Counted from the first letter of the stretch, positions 45,771-56,984 are shown. The stretch: DNA of 64,000 bases from Ichthyophis bannanicus (GCA_033557465.1 CM066039.1:47087788-47151787), one strand, 5' to 3'. Made by a program: numbers and translations. The notes: a model not told the origin generated them from the letters alone.

Positions 45771-46480
45771 TGCACTCCCCCTCTGCCTCTCCCCCTCCCA
45801 ATACAGCATATCCCATCTCTCTTTTTCTGTTTCCCCCCCCCCCCCCGGGAAAAATAATTGAACTGGGAATCCCAAAAGCCAAATTTTGAATGCACCACAA
45901 CACTGGAAGAATAAAGCTATGAAATTTTTAATTTTCTTTTGTACTGAACAAAGCGCAAAGACATCAGCGGTGCACATTTCTTAGAGCTGACTTATTCCAG
46001 TTAATAAATTCAAAATAAACTACTTTTATTTCTACCTTTTTTGTTTGAGCATTTTATTTTTCAGTTGCAATTACTCCAGTCTCTCTTTTGCATTCTTTGT
46101 GTCTTCTGCTAACTCTCCATTGTCTGCTGTCCATTTGTCCTTTCTTTTCTCTTCTATTTTTTTTTCCATTTTCTATCTACATCCGCCTCTGACATACTGA
46201 TATTTTGCTTTTTGTTCTTTTCTCCATTTCTTTCTTTACTCCTTCATCCACTCAAATTTCAACTCTCTGTCCTCAATCCTCTTTTGACTTTTCACCTAGC
46301 AACTTTTCCATCTGCTCTTCTAACCTCCGCTCCATCTCACTCCTTCTCTAGCCTCTTATTCCCCTCTATCTTTCACCCACTCCCCATTACCACAACTCTG
46401 TAATCACCATCCTTTCTCACTCATCTCCTTGCCAGCTTCGCTCTCATAACCTAAAATCTCCACCTTTCTCTCTAGATAGA
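45771..46480. other. Pyrimidine-rich unassigned sequence
   Basis: Poly-C at about 45834-45847 and a long C/T-rich stretch (46050-46480) on plus. Open frames here reflect composition. Confidence 0.4.
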
Positions 46481-46530
46481 TAGATACCGGTAGATACATA
46501 GATACAGATATAGAAATCGATATACACATG
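46481..46530. repeat. Imperfect GATA microsatellite
   Basis: CTAGATAGATAGATACC, then variants of GATA and GATACA. Confidence 0.7.
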
Positions 46531-46628
46531 AACCCCCATCCAGCATAGCCCATCTATGTTTTTCTCCTTCTCTCTGTCCTCCCCCCTGGAAAAAAAATAC
46601 CATGCGTCACCATCCCTGGCACCTGCTT

Positions 46629-46815
46629 TCTTTTTCTGAGTCAGTGGCAGAAAGATCTCAGAGCAGCATCTCCAGCTTTATCTTTCTTTCTTTCTTGGAG
46701 TCGACAACAGCAGCCAGTGCTGCCTTTAGCATTCACTTCTGGTGAACGGCCCTGTGCTAGGAGTGACTGTGACAAGCAGCATTGGCTGCTGGTGCTGACT
46801 CAGAGAAAGAAAGTT
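46629..46815. repeat. Fold-back repeat
   Basis: CTTTCTTTTTCTGAGTCAG pairs with CTGACTCAGAGAAAGAAAG, and inside these AGCAGCCAGTGCTGCC pairs with GCAGCATTGGCTGCT. Confidence 0.5.
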
Positions 46816-48040
46816 GAAGCTGCACGATGCCAGAACTGCACGCACAGTGAGTTGTGCCAGCTCCTGGGGCCACCATCTGAGTCTTTACTTACTTACTTTC
46901 CCCGTACCCAGCCAATCTTAGATTCTGTCTTCTTCTTTTCTCCCACCCATTTTCAAACCTATAGGTAGACATGCTGCCCACTGAGTACTGATGCCACAAT
47001 TTAGTTATGTTCTCAAATTGGAGGGAAAAACAATGGGAGGTTAAGCAGAGTGACTCTTGTAGTCCCTCATGTAGAGTCCTAACTGAAGCGAGCACGTTTT
47101 AAAAATCTATGAATGCCTTGGAACAGGTGCCCAACCCATATGGAAACTTTTGGACAAATATGTGGATTCCCTTTACAAAATGGGGAATACAGGTATAAAC
47201 CTTTGGCCCATTAGGCCATGCCAAAACCATGACCACTCTATACCCCCTTGCGATTTCTATGTGATGTGGATCTCCATGTGTAAATTGCACCTTTCTAAAA
47301 TTGTCATTTACACATATATGCGATCTACACCTATAAATACCGTTATTTCTCCATGAAAAAGGTACACAACTCCCAAAGCATAGGGGTGCTTTTTCCATGT
47401 ATACTGATTAGCTAATCTTCAAAGGAAAACTGTGCAGGCAGGTCTCCCTTTGAAAATTAATGAGCATGAAATGTGCATATGAAAAGCGTCTCAGTTCTTC
47501 GTACGTTTGTGTGGATGGTGGAGAGTGTGGGTAAACTAACGTGCATGCACTTGCTGTTTTACTCCCCCACCCTATGCAGTTCCCTCCCCCTCCCTGGGGA
47601 TGCCTCCTTCTAACCTGTTTCACTACACAAATACCGTGTAGCCCGGCACTGGTTCAAGCCATGCCGTTTGCAGACAGGTTAATTTACCTGGGGACCTGTG
47701 GTACATATGTGACATTACATAGAAAGCTGCACTTCATTCTGAAGCACTGCTTATAAATGGAATGACTTTCTTCATTGTGAACGTGAACGTATAATTTGCA
47801 TGATTTTGTTGTGTCTCTGGAAGCACTAGATTGACATGACTAAGGGGAAATTAAAGTCGTGTATTCAGGAGCACGGAGGAACAATGCAAAAAAATGCTAA
47901 AAGATTTCAGGCCTAGTTAATTGTACGCTATGTCTCCAGTATCATATGGAGGAAGGTAATTACCACGTTCGGTGCCGATTTATCCAAAAGCACGTACCCG
48001 ATTATGAGCAAGTACAAACTGAATATAAGTGCAACCAGCA
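46816..48040. other. Unassigned sequence
   Basis: No gene or diagnostic repeat is recognised. Confidence 0.35.
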
Positions 48041-48420
48041 AAATATTCAGCAGTATGTACTGGATAGTGCGCCGAATACTTCTTCTGGCCACCTCGACAC
48101 TATCCGGGTAGGACTGGTACGGTCCAGGAAGGGAACCTGGGCAGAAGTAACGATCCGGCTAAAGTTATTTCTCTAGATAGTGAGCTTAATATCACTGTTA
48201 TCTAGATGGCGTTGACAATCAGCTCTGAATCTGCATATTCAGAGCGGGCCGCTGTCTTTTGTTTTTTATATAGAATGTGAACTGGATTTAGTGCATGTCG
48301 TTCTCGGAAATTCAAGGCGAGTGTCATTCAGCGCCAGTATTAGATACTTATCTTGATACGGCACTGAATATCTGCATATTTTTCAACCACGGCTGGTCCA
48401 AGGCTGAATATTGACCTGAT
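48041..48420. repeat. TGAATATCC-type MITE relic
   Basis: AAATATTCAGCAGTATGTAC near 48030 and CACTGAATATCTGCATATTT near 48361 resemble the fold-backs at 54180, 56533 and 57310. Confidence 0.4.
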
Positions 48421-48689
48421 TGTTACGACATTGTACAAAGGTTGCTACAATTCCAGGAAATTGTTATGCAAGAAATTAATGACATGACGAAATGTAAATT
48501 TAAAGCATTTTAGACCTTTTAAACCCCTCTGAAAACTATGAAAATATCTTGTAATTTTTATGAAGAAATGTTTACTCATTCCAATAAAAAGCACCCTGCT
48601 ATGTTGGCTTGAAGTTAGCGAATGCAGTGGGCGTTCTAGAAGGGAAGAGTTTTTTGAGATTTAGCCCATGCCCTTGAAGGATTTATAAT

Positions 48690-48990
48690 CTAAGGGGCCC
48701 CTTTTACTAAAGCCCATTAGGGAGTTGCATTTAATGTGCGTTTACCATGAAAATTAATATGCGTTAAGTGCAAAGCCTCCATAGAAACTGTAGGGGGCGT
48801 CGCCAGCATGTTCCCAGAAGTACCGTATGGACACATACACTAACATGACTGCCACATTGACAGCTCGTGATTTGCTAATGCAATGTCCACACTCCGCCCA
48901 TGCCCGCCCATTCCCACCCCTTCATGCCATGGACAAGTAATGTGATCACTCATTTCTCTTAACCTAGTCCAGTAAAGGGTAAATCTGTAA
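48690..48990. repeat. GGGCCC-ended MITE relic
   Basis: TAAGGGGCCCCTTTTACTAA starts it, the same end type as the element at 20434. The right end is not clearly preserved. Confidence 0.45.
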
Positions 48991-49674
48991 CTTGTTTGTT
49001 GACCTATATTTTTATGTATCCAAGTGGACTAACACAGCCATCGCACTTTAGTTAGTCCAATAAAAGGGTGTTGCCTACAAAGTGTTTGACTTTCGCCTCT
49101 GCTTATCACTTCCTGAAATGATCCCTCATAAAAGAATAATTAATTGTGGCAAGCAGGCAAAAAAAAAAAAGATCCTTTTATTTAGTTTCCCGCAGTTTGC
49201 AGGTTTATTTTATTTTGTTTTAATACATTGTCATTTTGTGTTTTTGTTTTTATAAAGTTTCATTTCAAGCCATGACAGCTGCTGGTCACTAAAATACACA
49301 TTAGTACACCCACTATTGCATTAAAATTAAATATGGCATGAGAGACCATGGAAAGAGGCAAGATGGTTGCCATCAGCTTCCCAGCTCAAAGCTCTGTTGA
49401 GGTTTCAATGTTAGCTGTTAGAAATAACCTGCCAAAAATGCATTCGATTAAAATATAGCCCACCGAGAAAGGCACTGGGGTTGTTGACACTGTCGACATG
49501 TCCGTTAAGGATGGACCCTGCTGAATGTGCTGGAAAGTTGAAAGGGATGCAGAGTGCTTCAATACTCAGTTCAGAAGCTTTTGTTGCGATCAGAAGGAAG
49601 TCTTCTATGCCCCATGTGGGGAGTTTGTGAGAACTTGGAAGCACAGTCCCTGTGTAACCCTCCCTGGAATTTCT

Positions 49675-50085
49675 CCAAATGGATTCATTTTGCGCATACC
49701 ATGACAGTCATGAACCTCACTTCTAAGCCAGGGTATGTTCTCGCAGCCACGTCCATTTCCCCAGCAGATAGTGCATCAAAAAATGCAGAGAGCACAGCCC
49801 GGCAGCACTATAGATGCACATAATGCTACCTATTGGGGAGGCGTTTTCTGCAGCCTTGACGGTTACTGCACGCTGTTTACACCTATGATAACTGTGCGCT
49901 GCAGACATGCCCACTCTTCACCCACACCCCACCCACTCTGGCAGTTAATGCAGTTTCTGCAGATAGCGCAGTGATTTTCTGCGCTATCTGCACTTTCCCT
50001 GCGCTCTCTGTTAATACGGCCCAATAGAGCTCTCTATCTGCCATGTTATCAGGTAGCGCAGCTTAGTAAACATGCCCCTATCAGA
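49675..50085. repeat. Dispersed repeat followed by MITE relic with perfect inner hairpin
   Basis: 49675-49735 matches 25790-25852. The following part ends with AGCTTAGTAAACATGCCCCT (right terminus of a TTTACTAA-type fold-back) and holds a perfect hairpin with 14-bp arms TGCAGATAGCGCAG at 49958-49971 and 49979-49992. Confidence 0.5.
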
Positions 50086-50229
50086 ACCGTTTAGTTTGAA
50101 TGATTTTTATATTTATTAATAGTGCTTATTGGCATCTCCCTTGCATTATTGTAGAGTTGCATTTCGAATGTGTGCTCTATTGGTAAATGTTCTTCTTTCT
50201 TGCATTTTACTATTCACATGATATGTATA

Positions 50230-50640
50230 ACCAGGTCAGTATTCAAAAGGAATTATGCAGTTAGCAGTGGATGCTGGCCACATGATTCCTTTGATCTAAA
50301 TATATTGCACCGGCCAACACTATATAAATCGCTATATGACCAAACGTTAACAGCTCAATATTTAAAAGCACTTATCTGGATACTCGCTATCTGGATGATA
50401 CCACTGAAAATTATTATAGGCCACTTTGCTTCCACCTCCAGGCAAAAGGAAGTCTGCATCGGAGGGGGCAGAAGCAGGAACAGTGCACAGTGCCAGAGGT
50501 TTCAGTAACTGCCACATTGCTGTTTAAAGGCAGCAGCAGCAATGAGGGGTGGGGGAGGGGGCAAGGAATGAAGTGCACTTAGGGCACCTCATATCATTGT
50601 GCTGGCTCCACATGGACCATCCCGCAGATCCAGAATGTTT
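50230..50640. repeat. MITE relic and dispersed repeat
   Basis: GGTCAGTATTCAAAAGGAAT and CAATATTTAAAAGCACTTAT are TGAATATCC-family traces. 50440-50600 resembles 32440-32650 (GAAGTCTGCATCGGAGGGGG and similar). Confidence 0.35.
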
Positions 50641-52250
50641 GCTCGCACTATTACAGAGGTTTTGAGTTAAGAGAGCAAGGCCATACCTGAGTTGTAAGAT
50701 AGGTGAAATTAACCGAGGGAGGAGACAGCTGTAACTCACTAGCGCTATCACATGCTACTAGCCAAACTGCCCGTGCTACATGGGTGACCTCCTGCCTTGC
50801 CATCATTTTTATAGTTGTAAGAAACCAGTTGTCACCCGTGGAGGGGGTGGGGGGAAACAAACCAAACCAATTCAGAACTGCCTCTGCAATGTCCAGTTGC
50901 ATCAACTGCTTCAACAGCATGGGAGGACTAACCGTATCAGAAGCAGTAGGGAGATGTCCAAAAAAGCCATCAAGTTCATGCCATAAGACATCAAGCACCA
51001 AAACCTAAAGTGTTTTTGTGCTGTGCCTCAGGCAAAACCCACACTGAAAAACACTGAGGATAGAATAATTGTCCAGAAAATCCAAGAACAACTTTCTCAA
51101 ATAGCTGGCAAATTAGGATGATAGTTGATCAAATCCCTAGAGTCCAGTGATGGTCCTTTCGATATTGCTTAACCTACTGCTTTCTTTAGAACATCAGCAC
51201 ACAATTGTAATCTCGGTACCCCAATCAACTAGAAAGTCAGCCAATGTTTTCAGCACCCATGACAGGCATGGATCTATAGAACAGAAGGAAGACTTCAACG
51301 GGGAAATCAGACTAATCATTTTGCATCTGGAGACAAGAAGAAATTACTCCCTCCTATGAGGAACAATGGAGGCCCATGGCTCTGTCTTGTCCATTGGTAG
51401 AGCTTTATATAAGGTGACAACTATCGCTATCAAAAAATCAGCCATATTTTATTTACAATCAATTTCCATGGCAGTGGTTTTGCCAAAAGCTTTTGAGCAA
51501 TCTTAAATGTGCAAAGATGGTTCGATGAACTCTGATGTTATTAAAAAGAGTGATCTTTTCTTGCTTTTCAAACACAATCCAATATGCCTGCAGACATTTG
51601 GAGGAAACTTGCTTATCTGGTGGTAGGAATATTTTCCTTCATTTCCATTCGACATCTTATCCTCTGTCTAACGCATGCTGACTCTAACGAGAGTCAAGGA
51701 ACTCTAGATTTCAATATGTAAAAATAGGGCTTCCTCACAGGAACTGCTTGGCAAAGATCCTCACAGAGACTGATCCCAAAATGAACCGTAACAGTGCCAG
51801 TAGTGACAGTAAAGTATGGTTGAAGCTGTAACCAGTGTATCCTTCATATGGTCAGCTGGAAGATGTTTAGTTCGTCAATGTATATTGGAAAAAGACCATG
51901 ACTCAGAAATATGCAATCGGACTGTAAAAGATAGAAAAAAGAGGTCAGACCAAAGAACAGTTTGGATTATTAGGTGATGAATCCTGGTATCGTTAGACTA
52001 TGAATCATAGTGAAATAGTAGGTCTAGCATATGACCAGCCATGTGAATGGCAGAATAAATTATCTGCTGGAGTCCAATAGCAGGCATTGTCGAAAGGAAG
52101 CCTCCACCACAGGTGAGGAAACAGCGTGAACACGAAGGTTAAAAGTACAGTGAATAAACATCTCCTTTCAATCCACAAACAAAAAGGCAAAACATCTCAG
52201 CTAGTTCTATAGGGCTACCACCTGATAAACCTGGCGACCTTTAGGTCACA
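50641..52250 (-). mobile_element. Degraded APE-type LINE (L2/CR1 group)
   Basis: On the minus strand HMAGHMLDLLFHYDS followed by VLWSDLFFLSFTV (about 52050-51920) is an endonuclease C-terminus of the HxxGHxLDLxF...WSD type. Further downstream ASDTVSPPMLLKQLMQLDIA, then EAVLNWFGLF (about 50900) is an RT palm fragment in the right order. The intervening 700 bp has no open frame. Exact clade undetermined. Confidence 0.6.
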
Positions 52251-52477
52251 CATAGTCAAAATGGAATTAAATTGCAAACATAACAGTGAAATGTTATCAC
52301 AAGGTTTAGCACTGAGAAGAACACATTTCAAAGAAGATTTTAAATTGACTAAAACACCTCCACCCTTCTTAGAAGGGCGTGTCGGGCTCATAATTACATC
52401 AAGTTGGGCAGAGCTGATTCAAAATCAACAAATCAGCAGGGACCAGCCAGGACTCAGTAATGCACAAGATATTCAAC

Positions 52478-53060
52478 ATAAAAACATAAGATATGCCATA
52501 CTGGGTCAGACCAAGGTCCATCAAGTCCAGTATCCCATTTCCAACAGTGGCCAATCTAGGTCACAAGAACCTAGCAGGTTCCCAAAGAGGTACACAGGTT
52601 CCACAATGCTTGTATTGGGGCAAGCAGTGGATTTCCCGGGTCCTCTTTAATAATAGTTTATGGATTTTACCTCCGGGAACTTTTTAAACCCAGCTACACT
52701 AACAGCTTTTACTACATCCTCCGGTAACAAATTCCAGAATTTGATTACCATTTAGTAAAAAAAATAGTCTTAAATGGGTTGCATTGTAGCTTCATTGTAT
52801 GTAAGTCTTTCTACTTTTTGATGGTATAAACCGCCAATCTACATTTACCCGTTACACGCTATTCATTAATTTATAGACCTATATCATATCTCCCCTCAGT
52901 TGTCTCTTTTCCAAATTGAAAGGCCTTAACCTTTTCTCATAGGGGTATCCTTCCATTCCCTTTACCATTTTTGTCGCTCTTCTTTGTACCTTTTCTAATT
53001 CAGCTATATCCTTTTTAAGATATGGTGACCAGAATGACATCTAAAATAAGGTCAGGAGCA
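52478..53060 (-). mobile_element. CR1 family A 3' fragment
   Basis: Plus-strand text CATAAGATATGCCATACTGG, then GTCAGACCAAGGTCC starts the inverted tail; the coding end (CTTTTTAAGATATGGTGACC, the LKKDI segment) is at about 53010-53030. Heavily frameshifted. Confidence 0.8.
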
Positions 53061-53289
53061 TGAAATACTTTTAGACTTAATGGAATGAGCTATTAATGTA
53101 CCCAAGATCAAATACTCTTGCTGAACGCACTAAAGAGCGAGCCGGAGAAGACCTACGAAGACATACTTACCCTGGCTCCAGATGGAAGGAACTGCATGGG
53201 CCAAGATATGCTCCATCTGACGGGTCAGTGTGAAACTCTTCAGAGCTAAAATACTAAAATCAAAACAAAAATAACAAACAAACAAAAAT

Positions 53290-53640
53290 TACTAACATAG
53301 TAAATGATGGCAGATAAAAACCAGCACAGCCAACCAGTCTGTTCAGTAAGGTACTTTTACTTTGGATTGTAACCGCTGCTCCATGCAGGTTATCTCCCCC
53401 CCCCCCCCAGCTGTGCTTTTCTTTTGGATTATAATCATGCATTTACCTTTTCCCCCACCCCCCTGTGCCTTTCTTTGCTTTGAGAAGGAATGCTCGCCTT
53501 CCTATATAGGGATCCTCTGTGTTTTATTCCTTGCCTTTTTGAATTCAGTCACTGTTTTTATACCCCCCCCCCCACCATCCTCCACGGGGGGGGGGGGACG
53601 GACATTTCAGGCATTTCACACTCTCATATCTTTTATACTC
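53290..53640 (-). mobile_element. CR1-type 3' tail relic with C/G homopolymers
   Basis: CATAGTAAATGATGGCAGAT, then CCAACCAGTCTGTTCAGTAA is the inverted tail type; AGGGATCCTCTGTGTTTTAT, then TTTTTGAATTCAGTCACTG matches the family B tail at 45290. C11 (53563-53573) and G12 (53586-53597) face each other across 12 bases. Confidence 0.55.
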
Positions 53641-53714
53641 TATCCTTCTCTCCTCTCTTGTTTCTTTTATCTTGCATGAGTGTGACTGTGTACAGTACCT
53701 ATCACTACCCGTCA

Positions 53715-53915
53715 TTAATTTGGAGATCTGGACGTCGGGCCGGGGATGGAGGCTCGAAGGGGCACATCCTGGGCCGTAAAAGCTGCAGTAGAGTTCGTTG
53801 CGGAGTGGCGATCCAGGCCGGAGGGTCCTCCGTTTAGGCAGAGGGTGCACAGATCAAGGTCTGTGGAGCGCAGCTTTTTCCCGCAGGGGCATTTCCTCGA
53901 TCTCGGCTTAGGCAT
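53715..53915 (-). pseudogene. Truncated zinc-ribbon-like ORF start
   Basis: 66 codons starting MPKPRSRKCPCGKKLRSTDL, then DLCTLCLNGG. The CxC...CxxC arrangement can bind zinc; a similar N-terminal motif is found in the gag-like ORF1 of DIRS elements, but I cannot assign it. Translation ends immediately at the insertion junction, so the original frame was longer. No function can be claimed. Confidence 0.45.
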
Positions 53916-54122
53916 CGTGTGAGTACCGTTGAATTATATTTTTCATATATGGAGAGAGAGCAGATCCGTCTTGGTGGCAAGGCGGAAGAAGAAGAACTGG
54001 CCAGGCTAGGGGGCGGAACCGGGAGGTGGGCTACCTGAGAAACTTGAGAGCACTTCCGAACGTGGCGCCGCCCGGAGGACGTCACCAAGTGTGGCTGACG
54101 CAATCCTGCGGTCCATGGAGAA
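53718..54122 (-). mobile_element. 405-bp GC-rich insert flanked by perfect 19-bp direct repeats
   Basis: CTATCACTACCCGTCATTA occurs at 53699-53717 and again at 54123-54141. The GC- and CpG-rich insert contrasts with the flanks. On the minus strand a promoter-like GC-rich region is followed by an ATG at 53915 opening a 66-codon frame that ends on a TAA supplied by the flanking repeat. The 19-bp duplication fits target-primed reverse transcription; no poly-A tail is present. Source gene or element unknown. Confidence 0.7.
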
Positions 54123-54174
54123 CTATCACTACCCGTCATTACGTAGGGAGTTCCTTTCTGATCCTTTTATACAC

Positions 54175-54545
54175 TGTGCCTGATTCAAAGGCATTTACAT
54201 GATTTTCAGGTCTGTAAACTTTGGAAATGCTGCTGAATATCCCTAGTTATCTCTGCTATATGCCCCAATGCTAACCGCTTAACATCGGGGCATGTTGTGG
54301 GCATTCCAGGGCTTTCCGGGGGCGCCATCAGTCGCTAACCAGGTATCGGCAATATTGCACTGCTACCTGGTTAGCACCCGCGAGTAAAACATAGGTGCAG
54401 CAAGAGCTGGGCTATCTTTACCAATATCACCGCTGCCCAGTTAACCTCTACCCGCTTGTAGCCTGTGCGGTGACCCTGGATATTCAAGGTCGGGGCCGCA
54501 TCTGGCCCCAACCTTGAATATCCGGGGTTAAAGGTCAGCGGCAAT
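54175..54545. repeat. TGAATATCC-type MITE
   Basis: GATTCAAAGGCATTTACATG at the left and ACCTTGAATATCCGGGGTTA at the right; the interior CTAACCAGGTATCGGCAATA, then TGCACTGCTACCTGGTTAGC repeats the pattern in 56533-56853. Boundaries are approximate. Confidence 0.5.
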
Positions 54546-54851
54546 AACTGTGCAACGTAGCAGCACATAGATGTCCCAGAAGAATATCGAGCCCATTGTT
54601 TTTATGTAAACTGCTTTGTTTACTTCAAAGGATGGTACATCAAGTTTTAATAAACTATCAACTATATAACTATCCACCACCCTTTTCATGAAAAAGTATT
54701 TCCCGATGTTGCTGTTAAGTTTATCTTCTTGTAGCTTCATTTCATGTCCTCTGGTTTTATTGCTTTGAAAAAGATTTGTTTGTTCATTAATATCTTTCAG
54801 GTATTTAAACAACTGAATCCTATCTCCCGTCTCTCCTTTCCTTTCCTCTAG

Positions 54852-55042
54852 GGCAGGGGTTCTCAACCCAATCCTTGGGACACATTAGCCAGTCAGGCTT
54901 TTAGGATAACCACCATGAATATGCGCCAGAGAGATTTGAATGCACTGCTTCCTTTGTATGCAAACCTCTCATGCATATTCATGGTGGTTATCCTGAAAAC
55001 CTGACTGGCTGGGTGTGTCCTGAGGACTGGTTTGGGAACTCC
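54852..55042. mobile_element. hAT-type fold-back MITE
   Basis: GGTTCTCAACCCAATCCTTG at the left; CCAGTCAGGCTTTTAGGATA, then ACCACCATGAATATG is mirrored by CATATTCATGGTGGTTATCC, then TGAAAACCTGACTGGC. The flanking octamers TCCTCTAG (54844-54851) and TCCTCTAA (55043-55050) fit an 8-bp hAT duplication with one change. Confidence 0.85.
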
Positions 55043-55361
55043 TCCTCTAAGGTATACATATTCAGGTCTTCAAATATCTTCTTATATGGCTTCTGGGGAA
55101 TCCCCATAGCATTTTGGTCGCTTTCCTCTGTAGCACTTCAAGTCTTATATCCTTGGCAAGATACAACCTCTAAAATTGAACACGGTACTCTAAGTGAGGC
55201 CTCACCAAAGACCAGTAGAGGGCTAGTATCACCTCCTCCTTTTGGTTGGTTATACTCCTTTCTATGCAGCCTAGCATCCTTCTGGCTTTGGCCATCACCT
55301 TGTCACATTTTGCCACTTTGAGATCCTCAGATACTATCATGCTGCATTCTTTCTCCTAGTC

Positions 55362-55514
55362 CAGTGGTTCCCAACCCAGGCCTCAGGTACCCCCAGGCCT
55401 GTCAGGTATTCAGGGTATCCACAATGAATATGCATCAGAGAGATCTGCATACAATGGATATCCTGAAAACCTGGCTGGCTTGGGGGTACCCTAAGAATGG
55501 GTTGGGAACCACTG
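55362..55514. mobile_element. hAT-type fold-back MITE
   Basis: Starts CAGTGGTTCCCAACCCAGGC and ends GGGTTGGGAACCACTG. Flanking octamers TCCTAGTC (55354-55361) and ACCTAGTC (55515-55522) differ at one base. Same family as 54852, shorter interior. Confidence 0.9.
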
Positions 55515-55720
55515 ACCTAGTCCACGAATGCCAGCCTCTTGCCCCTTATCATAAAATACTGATTCTTTGGATTTCTGCACCCCAAGTAATGCTTGGAAGC
55601 TAAGATTTATTCTTCTCATTTTTGTAGATCATTTCTCATATTATCATCTCATACCAGGGTGTCCACCCATTTGCAAATCTTTGCGTCAGCTGCAAAAAGG
55701 AAAACTTTTCCTTTCAACCC

Positions 55721-56045
55721 TTGGGCATCAAACCCAGAACAGACTTAAGACAATATGATCACTCAGGTCCAAGCCAAAAAGCAAACACCTTTGGCCCACC
55801 ACCACGTTAGCTTGTGACTTGTGACCTGAAAGTGATGGCAACAAGGGATAGGAAACAGAAATAAGCAGTCCAGGATCAAATCTCCTCTGACAGCTCTTGG
55901 GTTGGAATGTTAGGCAGTGTGCATTGAAAGCCAGTGGACAGAGGGCTCACTAACACTCCCCTCTTAGAGAAGTGACTGACTCTCTATTAATCTATTATGG
56001 CAACGTTCTTTGTGTGAAAGGCTGTAATACAACAGTGGCCACAGG
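55721..56045. other. Unassigned sequence
   Basis: Nothing recognised. Confidence 0.35.
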
Positions 56046-56257
56046 TTGTTTTTTTTTAAGTGCCATCAAGTCAGTGCTGACTCCTGGCAAACCAGCAACA
56101 CATGGGGTTTTTTGGCAAGGTATCACCAGGCCTTTTCTTTTGAGGCAATAGAGGGTAAAGTGACTTGCTTAAGGATACAGGGAGTACTAGTGGGAAGTGA
56201 ACCCAGAGCTCTTGAGTTGTAGGCTGTTGCTCTGACCACTAGGCTGCTCCTCCCCTA
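56046..56257 (-). mobile_element. tRNA-derived SINE with RTE-type tail
   Basis: Minus strand: A-box-like GCCTAGTGGTCAGAGC, B box GGGTTCACTTCCC, core CTTAAGCAAGTCACTTTACC, then CTCTATTGCCTC, then a tail with CCAGGAGTCAGCACTGACTT, then GATGGCACTT as at the 3' end of RTE elements (compare 33340-33400). The head and core resemble the L2-tailed SINEs at 42066 and 40991. Confidence 0.75.
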
Positions 56258-56532
56258 TGGCCTTAGTATTATATTTTATAATATTAAGATACTGCCACCT
56301 TGTTGTGACTGTTGGATTAAATCTCCTCAGACAGTAAGATCTCAACTCCCACTTATAACCCAGCCTGAATTTAGCACTCCCTTACCAAACCCAAACCCAA
56401 CCCAGGCACTGTTCTCTTGAATAACCTGCTATCTCCCTTTCTACATTTTAATCTGTAGGCATTCACTTCCTTTCAGCCCATCCATCCCACTATCTCCCTC
56501 TGGCCCCATGACTATGTTTTCTGGAATCAAAA
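56258..56532. other. Unassigned sequence
   Basis: Nothing recognised. Confidence 0.3.
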
Positions 56533-56853
56533 GGGGGATATTCAGCGGCGGCATCTAGTGCTTGTAAAGCGCATAGCCATCGCCACTGAATACTAACTCC
56601 ATATATTCAATGCCAGGGCCATATCCAGTCACCGCATAGCCAGGCAGCTAACCAGGCAATGGCAATATTGAGCCGCTGCCCCGTTAGCTCCCATGGGTAA
56701 AGTTAGGCCACATAGCATTGGGATGTGTAGCGGCGACATCTGCAGATATCCAGCAGCACTAACCATGTTAGTGCCACTGAATATCCTGCTAACTGGCGTT
56801 TACACGGCATTTGCAGGTCTGCAAACCGTGTAAATGCCTTTGAATATACCCCC
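56533..56853. mobile_element. TGAATATCC-type MITE, best copy
   Basis: Ends GGGGGATATTCA and TGAATATACCCCC. The interior has CAGCTAACCAGGCAATGGCA and CATTTGCAGGTCTGCAAACC, then GTGTAAATG. Superfamily unknown. Confidence 0.6.
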
Positions 56854-56984
56854 AAAGTGATTTGCAATGTTTGGGCACTAGTACAGTGCTAGAGCACCCC
56901 CTTGTGGCCACTGTTAAAACAGCGCTGACAGATGGACGCTACCAACCTCCCAAGCATACAAGAATAACTTTTTAACAGGGCGCT

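Larger units (their letters stand above)
54546..55720 (-). mobile_element. CR1-clade LINE, family C, split by two hAT fold-backs
   Basis: Minus-strand pieces at about 54600-54851, 55051-55361 and 55523-55720 read in order as one CR1 RT. The 55140-55330 part encodes traces of AKARRMLGC- and ALYWSLV-type segments; the 54546-54866 part encodes RKGETGDRIQLFKYLKDINE and the C-terminus. The two fold-backs at 54852-55042 and 55362-55514 separate the pieces. Confidence 0.7.

Noticed and set aside
50703..51008. 101-codon plus-strand frame
   Set aside because: It is antisense to a LINE RT relic and explained by it.
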